From Okapia johnstoni (taxonomy: Eukaryota > Chordata > Mammalia > Artiodactyla > Giraffidae), in assembly GCA_024291935.2 (NCBI GenBank), contig CM044306.1, positions 20,903,001 to 20,967,000 on the forward strand: DNA of 64,000 nucleotides, in the 5' to 3' direction. The position numbers were made by a program, and so were the translations under genes. Shown in pieces: positions 23,189 to 34,490 of this stretch; position 1 is the first letter of the stretch; each line of letters starts with the position of its first letter. Below the pieces are notes generated by a model. The model ran no database searches and was not told the DNA's origin. It was given only the letters and a program-made list of their open reading frames with translations.

Positions 23189-23535
23189 TTTTCAAAGTGC
23201 AATGTTGGAGAAGACTCTTGAGAGTCCTTTGGACAACAAGGAGATGAAACCAGGAAATCAATCCTGAATATTCACTGGAAGGACTGATGCTGAAGCTGAA
23301 GCTCCAGTACTTTGGCCACCTGATACAAAGAGCCAATTCATTGGCAAAGACCCTGATGCTGGGAAAGATTGAAGGCAGGAAGAGAAGGGGGTGACAGAGG
23401 ATGAGATGACTGGATGAACTGCTATCAACTCAAACTGCTATCTCGAGTAGATAGCAAAGAACAAGAAAGCCTGGCGTGCAGCAGTCCATGCGGTTGCAAA
23501 GAGTCAGACATGACTTAGCAACTGAACAGTAACAA
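23189..23535 (+). mobile_element. BovB LINE (RTE) 3' end, broken
   Basis: Carries the end of the BovB reverse-transcriptase frame (nucleotides GACTGATGCTGAAGCTGAAG, TACTTTGGCCACCTGATACA, ACCCTGATGCTGGGAAAGAT), with stops and an internal disruption near 23420-23460. 5' truncated, inactive. Confidence 0.88.
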
Positions 23536-23943
23536 CAACATCGTGTACATGGTCATCATCCAAGTAGTGCGGTCTCAAAACTGTGTTATCATCAGGAGTG
23601 GCAACCGAAAAATGACAATTTTGAAATAACTAGGTTTGTTTACTTGAATTCCTGAACCTGAACAAAAGGGTTTCACAGATCACAGTGAAGCTTCTTCAGT
23701 CTCCTTGCTCCCACCCTGTTTCCCCTCACACATTGCAGCTGCTCCCAAACCTCCCTCCTCTCTTAGCCTTGCTCCTGCTGTTTCTTTCTCTCTCTGTCTT
23801 CCAAACTCTACACCACATTTGTCTAAGGATTATTCTGACAAATCAGACGCCTCCTTAGAGGCCTAGGGAGGCAAAGAAATCAAGAAGATCAAGCCAGAAT
23901 TTCCCTCCAGTGGGCACAGGGAAGGGAATGCCCAGGAAAGAAT
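23536..23943. other. Intergenic unique sequence
   Basis: No feature recognised. Confidence 0.5.
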
Positions 23944-24157
23944 GTGTGCTTGGGTGCTAAGTCGCTTCAGTCGTGTCTGACTCTTTGCGATCATATGGAC
24001 CATAGGTTCCTCTGTCCATTCTCTAGGCAAGAATACTGGAGTGGGTTGCCAGGCCCTTCTCCAGGGGATCTTCCCAACCCAGGGATCAAACCTGTGTCTC
24101 CTGCGGCTCCTGCATTGCAGGCAGATTCTTTACCGCTGAGCCAACAGGGAAGCCCTG
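23944..24157 (-). mobile_element. Bov-tA SINE with target-site duplication
   Basis: All Bov-tA landmarks are present. A 9-base direct repeat GGAAAGAAT flanks it at 23935-23943 and 24158-24166. Confidence 0.94.
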
Positions 24158-24166
24158 GGAAAGAAT

Positions 24167-24883
24167 ACTCATACACTAATAATTTCCATCCTGCCGTCTA
24201 GATATTGATTGACAGGATGGTCCTTACTCTACAGATGAAAAACCTGAGTTTACAAATAACACACACCCAACAGCAGGCCCTGGATCCATGGGGGGACAGG
24301 GACTTGAAACCACGCCTTCTGGCGTCTGGGCGAAGGGAGACGTGGTCGCTGAAAAGACAAATATCAATTCGCGGGGTGCCCAGAGGGAAGGAGCCGGGTG
24401 ACTCATGGCTTCGTGGAAAAAATCTCCAGGGTGAGGCAAACTTCTCTTCAGTACCTCAGGATACGTATGTGTTTGTGTCTGTGCGTCTGAGGAGTCGGTG
24501 AGGTGACCACAGGGAGTTCCCCTCAGCCGTGGTCCACTGCCCACAGCTCCCAGCGTGGGAGGACATTCCGCGAGGAGTCGCTCACACCCGGAGATTCCGG
24601 GAGAACGGTGAGGACACTGTGAGGAAGATACACAGGAGTAGAGTGGGCCGAGGGGCTCTTGGGGGCCAGGCCGAGAGCATAATTCACCCACGAGTGTCTT
24701 GTTACAGAACGTGAAGTTTCCGTCTTTGGCAATATCAGGCTGGCGTGGCAAAGGCAAGAAAACTGAGACCCAAAGAAGTTTCACCACCAGGCTGACACCC
24801 AGACCTGACTCCCACAACACCCTGCAGCCACCCTAGCTGCTGGGTAGGGGCAGACACATCTATACCCCACTCCCACATCCCCC
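24167..24883. other. Intergenic unique sequence
   Basis: 24310-24700 has more CpG than average. 24230-24330 (TCTACAGATGAAAAACCTGA) may be a MIR remnant. A 198-codon minus frame is present without a recognised domain. Confidence 0.45.
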
Positions 24884-25075
24884 AAGTAAAAGTCGCTCAC
24901 TTGTGCCCGACTCTTTGCAACCCCATGGGTCATACAGTCCATGGAATTCTCCAGACCAGAATACTGGAGGGGGTAGCCTCTCCCTTCTTCAGGGGATCTT
25001 CCCAACCCAGGGGTCAAACCCAGGTCTCCCACATTGCAGGCAGATTCTTTACTAGCTGAGCCACAAGGGGAGCCC
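24884..25075 (-). mobile_element. Bov-tA SINE
   Basis: AAAAGTCGCTCACTTGTGCC through GAGCCACAAGGGGAGCCC; similar CCCCACAT(T)CCCC sequence on both sides is a likely target duplication. Confidence 0.92.
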
Positions 25076-25588
25076 CCCACATTCCCCAATCTACCCAGAA
25101 ACGGGGCCGCAGAAGGCCTTTGGCATCTCCCTCTTCTCCTTCTTGGGCCATCAAATGACTCTAGACACAGACTCCTCAGGGTGGACACAGGGAGCTTGTC
25201 CTGCCAACTGTTTCCCAAGCTCCATGAATGAAGGAATGCGGGTGATGACCCCACTGGCATGAGGGCATGAACGCTGGGCAAGGGGACATCAGGGACCTCT
25301 TCCTGCTTTGCCACAAGCCAACACCCAGGGCAGACTTCCTCCACTGCCCGGGGAAGAGGTAGGAATACATCACTCAGTATAGAACCCCTGGGGGTGGGGG
25401 GGACGAGGGCAGGAAGACAGAGGGGCCTGAACAGTTGGAGAGATCACCCCTTTCCTCCATGCCCACCCACTTCAGCTGGATTACCTTTGACTTTTCCATC
25501 TTATTCGTCTACACTGATGGCAAGCTTCCATTTGAAGAAAGGGTCTGACATCCCACCTTCTTCCTTTTTTTCTTTTTTCAAAGATTTA
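25076..25588. other. Intergenic unique sequence
   Basis: A G-rich run at 25387-25402; otherwise nothing recognised. Confidence 0.5.
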
Positions 25589-25589
25589 T

Positions 25590-26012
25590 TTGTTGTTGTT
25601 GTTCAGTCACCAAGTTGTGTCCGACTCTTTGTGACCCCATGGACTGTAGCACGCCAGGCTTCCCTGTCCTTCACTATCTCCCAGAGTTTGTCCAAGTTCA
25701 TGTTCATTGAATGGGTGATGCCATCCAACCATCTCATCGTCTGTCACTCCCTTCTTCTCCTGCCCTCAATCTTTCCCAGAATTAGGGTCTTTTCCAGTGA
25801 GTCAGCTGTTTGCACCAGGTGGCCAAAGTATTGGAGCTTCAGCTTCAGTCCTTCCAATGAGTAGTCAGGATTGATTTCCATTAAGAGTAACTTGTTTGAT
25901 CTCCTTTCACTCCAAAGGACTCTCAAGAGTCTTCGCCAGCACCACAGTTCAAAAGCATCATTTCTTCAGTGCTCTGCCTTCTTTACGGTCCAGCTCTCAC
26001 ATCTGTACATGA
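25590..26012 (-). mobile_element. BovB LINE (RTE) 3' end
   Basis: Minus-strand translation includes [20 protein letters not shown], the carboxyl end of the BovB reverse-transcriptase frame. On the + strand it begins GTTGTTGTTGTTCAGTCACC. 5' truncated at CATGACTACTG. Confidence 0.92.
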
Positions 26013-26039
26013 CTACTGCATTGATTTATTTATAAATAC

Positions 26040-26307
26040 CTCTATTTATTTATGTTTTATTTTTGGCTGTACAGGGTCTTCATCGTAACACTCAAGCTTT
26101 CTCTAGTTGCAGTGTGTGGAGGCTCTTCTTTGATGTGGTGGCTTCTCTTGTTGGGGAGCATGGGCTTTAGGCACGTGGGCTTTAGTAGTTGTGATGAAGG
26201 GGCTTTGTTGATCCACAGCATGTGGGATCTTTCTGGACAAGGAATCGAACCAGTGTTCCTTGCATTGGCAGGCAGATTCTTAAACACTAGACCACCAGGG
26301 AAGCCCC
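26040..26307 (-). mobile_element. CHR-type SINE, near full length
   Basis: The + strand runs from TTTTTGGCTGTACAGGGTCT to CTAGACCACCAGGGAAGCCC; box B remnant is GGAATCGAACCAG. Confidence 0.88.
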
Positions 26308-26800
26308 TACCTGCTTTCTTAGGAATACTTGTGGACAGGGTTTGTTTGCAAGACTTTCCTCTTGTGTGTTTAAATCAGAATTTCCCTCTCCATTCAGAAA
26401 GTTCCTAGGTGAGGGGTGGGCATGGGCCAAGGGAGTTTGTTCATCTCTCTGCTCAGGTTCAGCTGCTCTTGACCTCAGTAGTATAGGAATCATGGCTTCT
26501 CCTTGAGGCCGCCTCTCCTGGACACCTCTCTCCACTTGGTATCTGAACTTTCTCCAGCCTCCTCTCTCGTTTATCCACCTTGATTCGACCCTGCCCGATT
26601 CAGATGCTACTACCAAGAGTTTTCCCCTCAGTCCTTCTAGAAGGGATTTTGTGGGGGATATGTCTGAGGTCCTCAAAGAAACGGGCCTCCCCTGTGCTCT
26701 CTGACCTTCCTACAGCCCCTTGAGCTTCCCTGGATTCCAAGAGGATATTGCTTGGAACATCCTGCACATTGGAGCCTAAGAAGGATCCATCTCCTGGTTC
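26308..26800. other. Intergenic unique sequence
   Basis: No feature recognised. Confidence 0.5.
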
Positions 26801-27010
26801 TTTTTTTTTTTTTTAATTGGAGGATAACTTCTTTACAGTATTGTGTTGGTTTCTGCCATACATCAACATGAATTAGCCACAGGTATATGGATCAGCCACA
26901 CATATATACATATGTCCCTCCCTCTTTTTTTTTTTTTTTTTTTGTCCCTCCCTCTTGAAGCTCCCTCCCATCTCCCACCCCATTCCACCCTTCTAGGTTG
27001 TCACAGAGCT
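26801..27010 (-). mobile_element. Ruminant L1 3' UTR fragment with internal poly(T)
   Basis: T14 then AATTGGAGGATAACTTCTTT, TGTGTTGGTTTCTGCCATAC and CTCTTGAAGCTCCCTCCCAT match the antisense 3' end of ruminant L1. A T19 run at 26925-26943 interrupts it between two copies of GTCCCTCCCTCTT. Confidence 0.8.
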
Positions 27011-27119
27011 GCCACTGAACATGCATATTGGCGATTAACTGCCTATGTCTTCTCTTGTCACCTCTGCACAGCTGTTAAAGTCCACTGCCTTTTTTTAAGT
27101 CCTCTAGCTCCACTGTGGT

Positions 27120-27658
27120 ATGCCTGGAAGCACGACTTCAGTCCTTATTTTCTTTGAAGAAAGAATTCAGCAAAGAGATCGAGGTCATGAAATGAGGGGA
27201 TAGCATTTATCAGTAGCAAAGTACATGTGGATGAGCGTATGGACAAACTCGGAGTGAGTTGCTCACAATAGGGGCTTAAGTTGCTTATATGGGGGCAATT
27301 TTCTGTCTCTGGCCAGTCATCTCAATTGTGCCCAGATTCGTTCTGACTCAGTGTCCTTCTTGGTGTACGCATGCATCTTTCGATCAAAATGAATTCCAGC
27401 GTGAAGGTTTTTGGGAGGTTGGTATGATATATTACGGACTGGCGACTCCTCCCTCCTTTGATCCCTCCCATAGACTGAGGACCTCTTCTGCAAATGTCAG
27501 ACTGAACTTTCACCTAATCAGGGCCCAGGGCTCCTGCTGGTATCTTGTGTCAGCAGACCAGTTGCAGCTGCTCAGCCCGGGGCCTGTTTATCTCCCACAT
27601 CACCATGATACTTCATCCAGACCAAGAGTGCTGGGGGAAGCAGGTGTCCTGTTCCTAC
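27120..27658 (-). mobile_element. Candidate ruminant endogenous retroviral solo LTR
   Basis: The minus strand has LTR order: a U3-like stretch, a TATA-like CCATATAAGC (about 27284-27293), then an R/U5-like T-rich end with TTTCTTCAAAGAAAATAAGG. No gag, pol or env sequence is adjacent. Boundaries and family are uncertain; no clear target duplication seen. Confidence 0.5.
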
Positions 27659-28330
27659 ACCCTGTATTCTGAGGGTTTTGGGTGGACCCCCAAAGGTAGT
27701 GAGACCCCAGCAAGGATTGGAGGCTGCTCAGCTCAGAGCTCACTTTGGAAAATCTTTCCCTGGAAGGAAGGCAGGGGGCTGGACTGGATGATCCTGGGCC
27801 CTCCATCCTGAGAATCAATGGTGGGGCTGCTCTGAGAGCCGGTCAGCAGAGTCTCTTTTCCCTCCAAACTTCTTCCCTTTCTGGTGCAGGTCTGTTGACT
27901 GATATGTGAAACAGACCCTGGAGGCCAGGCAGGAGGCAGAGGAGGGAGCCTGAGCCAAAAGAGGCAGGGGTAAATCCAGGCCGAGATCAGAGACCTGATC
28001 TCCATGTGTCCCCAGCATCTCCATAAATTCAGCCCCAACACCAGGCACAGCAGGAAGTGGTCCCTGGGGCTTTATGAACGAAATGAGTGGAGAAACACCT
28101 TGAAGCCTGTGAACAAACCCCACAGCCCAGGGTCCAAGTCCTGCTAGAACCACAGACAGTCCTTGGCACCAGGAGGATAGATGGGGAGCAAGAAGCTGCA
28201 GCCCCACAAACCTGCCCCACCCCTCACCACCCCATACATCGGGAAGGTCCCTCAGAGCCTCTGTGGGGTGGTGGGGAGTTAACTGTCAAGAGGCCTCTGG
28301 GAAGGAAGCTCCTCAAGGCCTTGCTCCGGT
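27659..28330. other. Intergenic unique sequence
   Basis: No gene or repeat recognised. Confidence 0.5.
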
Positions 28331-28392
28331 TTAAGACAAATAAACAGCTCTGCCCTCAGGGAACTCGCACTCCAACGGGGAGATCCAGGCCC
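28330..28392 (-). mobile_element. Short L2-like fragment
   Basis: AAATAAACAGCTCTGCCCTC then AGGGAACTCGCACTCCAA resembles antisense L2. Confidence 0.4.
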
Positions 28393-28915
28393 TACTTGCG
28401 GTGTGGGTGGGGGGTCAGTCTTGCTCTTTAAAGACACCTCAGGGCTCCTCCGTGGCTCCCTCCCCCAGGGCAGGGCGAGGCCAAGGGTGGAGACTCCTGA
28501 GTAAGAAGGGTTACCAACGACTGCCCTTCCAAGAAAAGTGACTCAGAGGCAGGAAGAGGGGAGTGAGAAGCCCTCACCTGGCCTCATGGGCTCAGCTGCC
28601 AGACACCTGGGAGACCCCAGTGCCTTCGTGCGCCCTCAGGTGCCACTCCTCCCAAAAAAGCACCTTTGAAGACAGGCACCCATGGGGCACAGCAGAGATT
28701 CCCGGGGCCGAGAGTCCTGCAAATGCTGGTGGGGTTGGGAAGGAGGAATTAACGAATTCCTTGCCCAGAGCCCTGACTTCTTTCTGCCTGGAGCTCAAAC
28801 AGCGTTTGCAGAAAAGCACCCGCTGCAGGTGCCCGCTCTCCCTCTGGGCATGCGCCTTGGACACGTGCCAGCTGACTCTCCCAGAGCACCTGGCACTTCA
28901 CACTGGCTGGTCTGC
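28393..28915. other. Intergenic unique sequence
   Basis: Nothing recognised; a TGACTCA at about 28540. Confidence 0.45.
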
Positions 28916-28919
28916 TGCC

Positions 28920-29050
28920 AGCTTGTCCTCCCAGACAGACCGTGAACTGCCTGATGGCAGAGCCCAGCCTGGCTCTAGCTCCCCAGGGTGCTTTGTACAG
29001 AGCAGACTCATGGTGGGTGTTTAAAAGTGTTGACTGGACAAATGACCTAC
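28920..29050 (+). mobile_element. L2 LINE 3' end
   Basis: GTGAACTGCCTGATGGCAGA, GGGTGCTTTGTACAGAGCAG and GGTGGGTGTTTAAAAGTGTT fit the L2 terminus. Confidence 0.6.
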
Positions 29051-29099
29051 TAGGTACAGTATTTAAGGTTGATTACGTGCCCACACTTCCACCACCACC

Positions 29100-29625
29100 A
29101 CACTAAATCTTGTACCATCTTGGACCTGCCACAACCTCAGAACTAGTCTTTCAGCTTTCTTGCTTGACCACTGCTGCCATCCTTCAGCCATACCATAGCC
29201 AAAGGATCTTTCAAAACTGGGTCATCATGTGTCTTTAAACACTTGCTTCCCACTGCTCTTGGAATAAGTCTAAAATATCTAACCCAGTCCACAAGGGCTG
29301 GCCCCTGGCTACCTCTCCAGGCTCGTCATTTTAAGCCCCATTCTTTATGTACCGTTGCTCCTACCTCAGGACCTTTGCACTTGCAGTTCCTTTCACTTGT
29401 CGGCTCTTTCTCTCTGCTTCACCTTCATTCCCTGCCTATTTTCTGTCGTCTTTGGATCTCAGATTAATTGTCTCCTTCTTGGAGAAGCCCTCCCTGATCT
29501 CCCAGAGGCAGTTTCTGCATTACACATTCTCAAGGCAACCACAGCTTTTCCTTCATAGCATCTTTCATCATTTGTAATTATACATATGCAAGGTTCTTTC
29601 ATCAATATCTATTCCCTTCCTGCCC
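29100..29625 (+). mobile_element. L2 LINE 3' region
   Basis: TGTCTTTAAACACTTGCTTC, CAGTCCACAAGGGCTGGCCC, CTCAGGACCTTTGCACTTGC and CCTGATCTCCCAGAGGCAG are in L2 order. Decayed, no frame. Confidence 0.85.
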
Positions 29626-30009
29626 CAAAGTCCATCAGCAGGATGTACACCCCTCTCCAGCCCCAACTGAGGGACACACCTGACCTAGAAATGCTCTGCA
29701 CCCCTGGAGGCTGAGATTTGGGAAGTACTTGGCCCAAAAGGTCAGCCAGCCCCACCCCATGCCAAAGGTGTGGAGAAGAGGAACTGGAGGCGGGGAGGCA
29801 TGCATATTCACCAAAAGAGAAAGCTGAGGAATATTTAGAGAGGGAGATAAGGTGCTCAAAAAGCAGGAAATGAGCTTTGGGGAGCTGTTGGCTTGAGGCA
29901 GGGCAGTTTAGAATGAAGGTTGCAGATCAAAGCCACAGGAAGTGGGCTGGTTTTTTCAGTAACGGAAGAATCAGATCAAAGCCACACTTTCCTGTCTGGG
30001 TGGGGTAGG
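29626..30009. other. Intergenic unique sequence
   Basis: The 18-base string AGATCAAAGCCACAGGAAGT-like repeats loosely at 29923 and 29971; nothing else seen. Confidence 0.4.
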
Positions 30010-30150
30010 CAATTCATTCACTTATTCATATGTATTCGTTCATTATCATAGGTCATTCAACAAATATTGATGGAGCCCTTTTTCTGTGCCAGGCCCTGGG
30101 GCTACAGTGATGAATCACAGTGGATTGGACTCCTATTCTCCTGAATTTAC
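30010..30150 (-). mobile_element. L2 LINE fragment
   Basis: ATTCAACAAATATTGATGGA and CTGTGCCAGGCCCTGGGGCT are the antisense L2 end. Confidence 0.7.
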
Positions 30151-30174
30151 AAGCATCCTGCTTAGTGTCCAGAC

Positions 30175-30415
30175 CAGTTTTTAAGTGGCAAATTTGTAGT
30201 CCATTTAGTGAGTCATTGTCAGCATTTAAAAAAAAAATACAGAATGGAATGGAATGGATAGGATAGGATGGGATGGAGAATATCACTGTACCCCGCATAG
30301 TAAGGAAAAGCACAGTTTCAATTATATATGTATTTATGTGAACTGGGTACCAGCATAAAATGTTTTTCTTACCATGGATCATGATCAAAAAGGTTTGTGA
30401 AATGCCAGTCTAAAA
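30175..30415. mobile_element. Old DNA-transposon-like repeat with GGAAT/GGATA run (family unassigned)
   Basis: AAGTGGCAAATTTGTAGTCC, a GAATGGAATGGATAGGATAG low-complexity run at 30243-30277 and AAAAAGGTTTGTGAAATGCC follow a remembered element. Confidence 0.45.
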
Positions 30416-31050
30416 TAAGCATTATTAAAATAATCCCACAAGCCCATAACTAAAGTCTGTGACAGGGAGCAGGCAGGACAGAGTGCAATGGAAAATAGAA
30501 TAGCACCACCCGATCTGGTCTAGGCTGGAGAGGGGTGGTCAAGGAAGGTTTCCCAGGGAAGAAGATGTTGCAGGGAGAAGGAGAAGGAAGGGGTAGAGGA
30601 GGGGGAGAGGGAGAAGCTGATAAATAGGCTTATCTTGAGAAGCCCAGTGTAGGGCAAGAGGTGAGACAGGCAGAGAGAACCACATGGGCCATCTGGGAGG
30701 AAGGAGCATGGGAAATTTAAGGGAAGGAAAGAAGACAGCAGAGGGGAGGGTGGTGTGACATAAGGATGGAGAAGTAGGAAGGTGTCTTGTGGGGCGTTTG
30801 GCCTCTGAAAGGCAATGCGAAGTCACTGATGCGTTTATTCATTCCTGTATTCAACAGCAGCTTGCCAGGTCATGCCTTGACCTGGCTGTCCTGGTGCTGC
30901 AGACACAAAGGCACCTGCAAGCCACTTCCAGGCCAACTGGGAGTCAAAACAGGCAGGAAGTGGTCAAGGCAGACTCTCATCCCAGTTGAATAAAATTGAC
31001 ATCTTGGGCTGGGTTCCCCCATGGTGGACTCTATGACAAGAATGTGCATG
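30416..31050. other. Intergenic sequence
   Basis: 30560-30620 is purine-rich (GGAGAAGG). 30830-30915 may be an L2 remnant. No gene seen. Confidence 0.45.
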
Positions 31051-31053
31051 TCA

Positions 31054-31168
31054 GGGACTTCCAGGGTAGTCCAATGGTTAAGATGCCACGCTTCCACTGC
31101 TTGGGGCGTGGCTTTGATCCCTGGTCGAGGAACTGAGATCCCACATGCCTCTGGGCACGGCCAAAATA
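31054..31168 (+). mobile_element. CHR-type SINE
   Basis: GGGACTTCCAGGGTAGTCCA, TTTGATCCCTGGTCGAGGAA and GGGCACGGCCAAAATAAA. AAGAATGT occurs near both ends (31038 and 31170), a possible target duplication. Confidence 0.88.
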
Positions 31169-32044
31169 AAAGAATGTACGCATCATGCACCCTAGTGTTC
31201 ATTGCAGCGCTATTTACAATAGTCAAGACATGGAAGCAACCTAAATGTTCATCGACAGAGAAATGTATAAAGCAGATGTGCTGTGCTGTGCTGTGCTTAG
31301 TCATTCAGTCATGTTGACTCTTAGTGGCCTCATGGACTGTAGCCTGCCAGGCTCCTCTGTCCATGAGAATTTTCCAGGCAAGAATACTGGAGTGGGTTGC
31401 CATGCCCTCCTCCAGGGAATCTTCCCAACCCAGGGATCAAACCCAGGACTCCCGCATTGCAGGCGGATTCTTTACAGTCTGAGCCACCAGAGAGACCCAA
31501 AGAAGACTTAGTACGTATATACACATGTACATATAAAGTACATATATATACATGTATATATATAGTACATATATATAATGAAATACTATTCAGCCATTAA
31601 AAAAAGAACAAAATAATGCCATTTGCACCAACATGGATGGACCTAAAGGGTATCATACCAAGTGAAGTAAGTCAGACAGAGAAAGACAAATTTAATATAT
31701 CACTCATATCTGGAATCTAAGTTTTAAAAAATGATACAAATGGACTTATTTATAAAACAGAAACCAACACAGATTTCGAAAACAGACTTCTGGTTACCAA
31801 AGGGGAAACACGAGGGGGAGGGAAAAATTAGGAGTTTGGGATTAACATACACACACTGTTATATATAAAATAACCAACAAGAACCTGCTGTATAGCACAG
31901 GGAATTCTACTCAATATTCTATAATAACCTATATTGGAAAAGAATCTGAAGAAGAATGAATTATGTGTATGTATAACTGAATCACTTTTCTGAACTAACA
32001 CAACATTGTAAATCAACTATACTGCAGTTTAAAAAAAAAAAAAA
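31169..32044 (+). mobile_element. Ruminant L1 3' end, interrupted by Bov-tA
   Basis: GTTCATTGCAGCGCTATTTA, ATGAAATACTATTCAGCCAT, CAACATGGATGGACCTAAAG, CCTGCTGTATAGCACAGGGA and a terminal poly(A) at 32031-32044 are the L1 ORF2 end and 3' UTR. A (TA)-rich run, 31515-31577, lies inside. Stops throughout. Confidence 0.93.
31277..31496 (-). mobile_element. Bov-tA SINE nested in L1
   Basis: GCTGTGCTTAGTCATTCAGT through CTGAGCCACCAGAGAGACCC; it splits the L1 between ATAAAGCAGATG and AGAAGACTTAG. Confidence 0.93.
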
Positions 32045-32870
32045 TGGGCATACCAATCACTTCCTTGAGGGGTGACTCCAGGAAGGACTGATAGGAAAAT
32101 GGAAAAGTGACACAGAGAAGGGGAGGAGCCAATAGAGGGGGGTTAACAAGCCCCTCCCACCAGTGCCCCTTGGGAGACCACAAGGAACATACCTTCCTAA
32201 AGGAGAAGAGCTGTGATTTTCATCATCCAGGTGTCATCTGTCACTGTTGAGGATGCTCCTGGGGACACTCCTGGCCTGTCCTTCACACAGGCCAGGCCTG
32301 CTTCTGCTGCAGAGAAAGCCATCTGGAAGAGATACAGGGTTGCAATGCCAAGGGGATATGGACAGGGCACTGACCATTTCTGCCAAAATCAACCTGTACC
32401 ACTTCCAGAGCATTCTGTGGTCCCTTAACTCATCTGCATTTGATTTAGGGTGATGACCTCAAAATCTCCCCAGTTTTAACTTTTCCTCTGGCCTCCAAAC
32501 CCTTATATCAACCAACCATCCCCCAGACTTCTCCATTTGGATGTCCTACAAGCCCCTCAAATCATCAGATCCTAAACTTAATTCATATGACTCTCCATCC
32601 CCACCCGCAAACCTGCACCTCCAGTTTCCCTATGGAGATGAATGGAATCCCAGTCACCCAAGCCAGAAACCAACTCCCCCACCACCAACTGCCCACAACC
32701 AGCCCCTAAATCCTATCACTTCTTGGTCCTCTCCATCCCTCCCAGCCTGAGGATGCCTCACCCCTTTCACCCAGATCCCCACATTGGCGCCCTGGCTACC
32801 TTTCACAACCCCATTGGGCCATCCCTAATGCAGCCCAGGCCAACTTTCCAAAACACAGATCTGGCTGGGT
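32045..32870. other. Intergenic unique sequence
   Basis: No gene recognised; the right part is C-rich and may grade into the L2 that follows. Confidence 0.45.
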
Positions 32871-32874
32871 CTGT

Positions 32875-33380
32875 CCCCAGTGAAAATCCTTGCTGCCTCC
32901 CCCACTGCCCTGAGGACAAAGTCAAACTCTGTGCGATATAAAGGCTTTCACATCCCTCCTAGTCAGTCTCAAGTCCCACACCACCATGACTGCCACCCCA
33001 ACTCATACACTCCAACTCTCCTAAATTATTCCTAATTCCCTTGACACATATCCATTCCTTTGCACTCACTAAACCGACTCTCTAAACTCAACAACCTTTG
33101 CTTTGTCCATCTGGCAAATAATCCTTTCAGTCTCCGCTCAACTCTGCCTCCTCCAGAAAGCCCACCCTGGTTTCCCCCACAATCCCACTGTACCTTACAC
33201 ATCCTCCTTCAGAGCAAGAACATCATGAAACAGCGAAATCATCATTGTTAACCGCAGATCTGCTTCCCCCATGAGCTCCTTGAGGGCAGGGAGATAAAAT
33301 TTCATCTTTGTTTTCTCCAACTCTTAGCATGCAGACTGCTCCCAGAAAATCCCCCATAAATATTGGTCAACCAATGAAGT
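32875..33380 (+). mobile_element. L2 LINE 3' end
   Basis: GTGAAAATCCTTGCTGCCTC, CTCCTCCAGAAAGCCCACCC, ATGAGCTCCTTGAGGGCAGG and CCCATAAATATTGGTCAACC are in L2 order. Confidence 0.8.
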
Positions 33381-33734
33381 GACCAGGCTCAGGTGACATT
33401 ACTGGACAGAAACTGGACTCTCTTCCACCCTCGTGTCAACCCAGGTGACACAGACCTGTTAAAATGAGACAGCGCAGAGTGGCCCTTTATCTCCTCACAC
33501 GGGGCTGAACCTTGTCAGCAGGACCCAGACTTGTCACAACAGTGGGGACAGGGTGCACCAAGGCAGCCACACTCTCTCAGTACCAGAGGCAGGATCAGAC
33601 CAACAGACAGGCTTTGAACCTGGGCAGAGCAAGGAGTTTCTGTCCCACCAGACACTACAGACAATCTTGGCTTCAGGGCCTCTGAGCTCTACCCAAGTGG
33701 GCCAAATGGCCAGCGAGCACTGGGGGATAGCTCT
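33381..33734. other. Intergenic unique sequence
   Basis: No feature recognised. Confidence 0.5.
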
Positions 33735-34080
33735 GCCTTCTGGTGGGTGACTCAGGACAAGTTGCCTCCCCTCCCTGGGCCTCAATTTGCCCATCTGTAA
33801 AGTGTCAGCTTGAAACAGGTCCGCGCGTGCTGTGTGCCAAGTCGCTTCAGTCATGGCTGACTCTTTGCAACCCCAAGGACTGTAGCCCACCAGGCTCCTC
33901 TGTCCATGGTATTCTCCAGGCAGGAATACTGGAGAGGGTTGCCATGCCCTTCTCCAGAGGATCTTCCTGACCCAGGGATCAAACCCCAGGTCTCCTGCAG
34001 CTCCTGTATTGCAGGTGGGTTCTTTACTGCTGAGCCACTGTGGGAGACCTAAAGCAGGTCCATTCCAACTCAAAAACACT
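33735..34080 (+). mobile_element. MIR SINE split by Bov-tA
   Basis: CCTCAATTTGCCCATCTGTA then AAGTGTC on the left and CCATTCCAACTCAAAAACAC on the right of the insertion. Confidence 0.6.
33822..34053 (-). mobile_element. Bov-tA SINE
   Basis: GCTTCAGTCATGGCTGACTC through CTGAGCCACTGTGGGAGACC; similar (A)CAGGTCC on both sides may be the target duplication. Confidence 0.92.
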
Positions 34081-34089
34081 ATGATTTGG

Positions 34090-34226
34090 GGAATTCTCTG
34101 GCGGTCCAGTGATTAAGATGGTGTCCTTTAACTGCCGAGGGTACAGGTTCAATTCTCGGTCAGAGAACTAAGATCTCACATGCTGTGTGGTCCAGCCAAA
34201 AAATAAAATTCAAAAAATATATGTAT
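34090..34226 (+). mobile_element. CHR-type SINE with 12-base target-site duplication
   Basis: TTCTCTGGCGGTCCAGTGAT head, TTCAATTCTCGGTCAGAGAA and GTGGTCCAGCCAAAAAATAA. ACTATGATTTGG flanks it exactly at 34078-34089 and 34227-34238. Confidence 0.94.
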
Positions 34227-34364
34227 ACTATGATTTGGACTATAATCCCCTCAAGAAACAAGTCTGAGGCCAAGAAAGGGACCAGTGACATGATGTGGAA
34301 AGCACAGAGTTCAGGGATGGCTGCCTTCTGCCTAGCCTCTGCCCTTGGTCCCTGTGGCACTAGG

Positions 34365-34490
34365 GGCGTCTCTTTGCCTTCCACAGTTTCTTTATCTGTA
34401 AAAGAGAGGAAAGGCAGACACTCCACGAGGTTGCTGAGAGGAGAAATGCCATGAAGGATATAAAGTGTCTGCTGCACTGCTAGACCTCTA
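34365..34490 (+). mobile_element. MIR fragment
   Basis: CAGTTTCTTTATCTGTAAAA followed by GAGAGGAAAGG is the MIR core. Confidence 0.55.

Noticed and set aside
24224..24820. 198-codon minus open frame
   Set aside because: No domain similarity that I recognise, with overlapping + frames in GC-rich DNA.
31515..31577. Regular TACATATA units considered as a tandem array
   Set aside because: Low-complexity stretch inside the L1 3' end; no array with spacers and no CRISPR-like structure, which would not be expected in a mammal.
33534..34079. 181-codon minus frame with GCKESAMTEATWH-type sequence
   Set aside because: Its first half is translated Bov-tA SINE; the remainder has no homology that I recognise.
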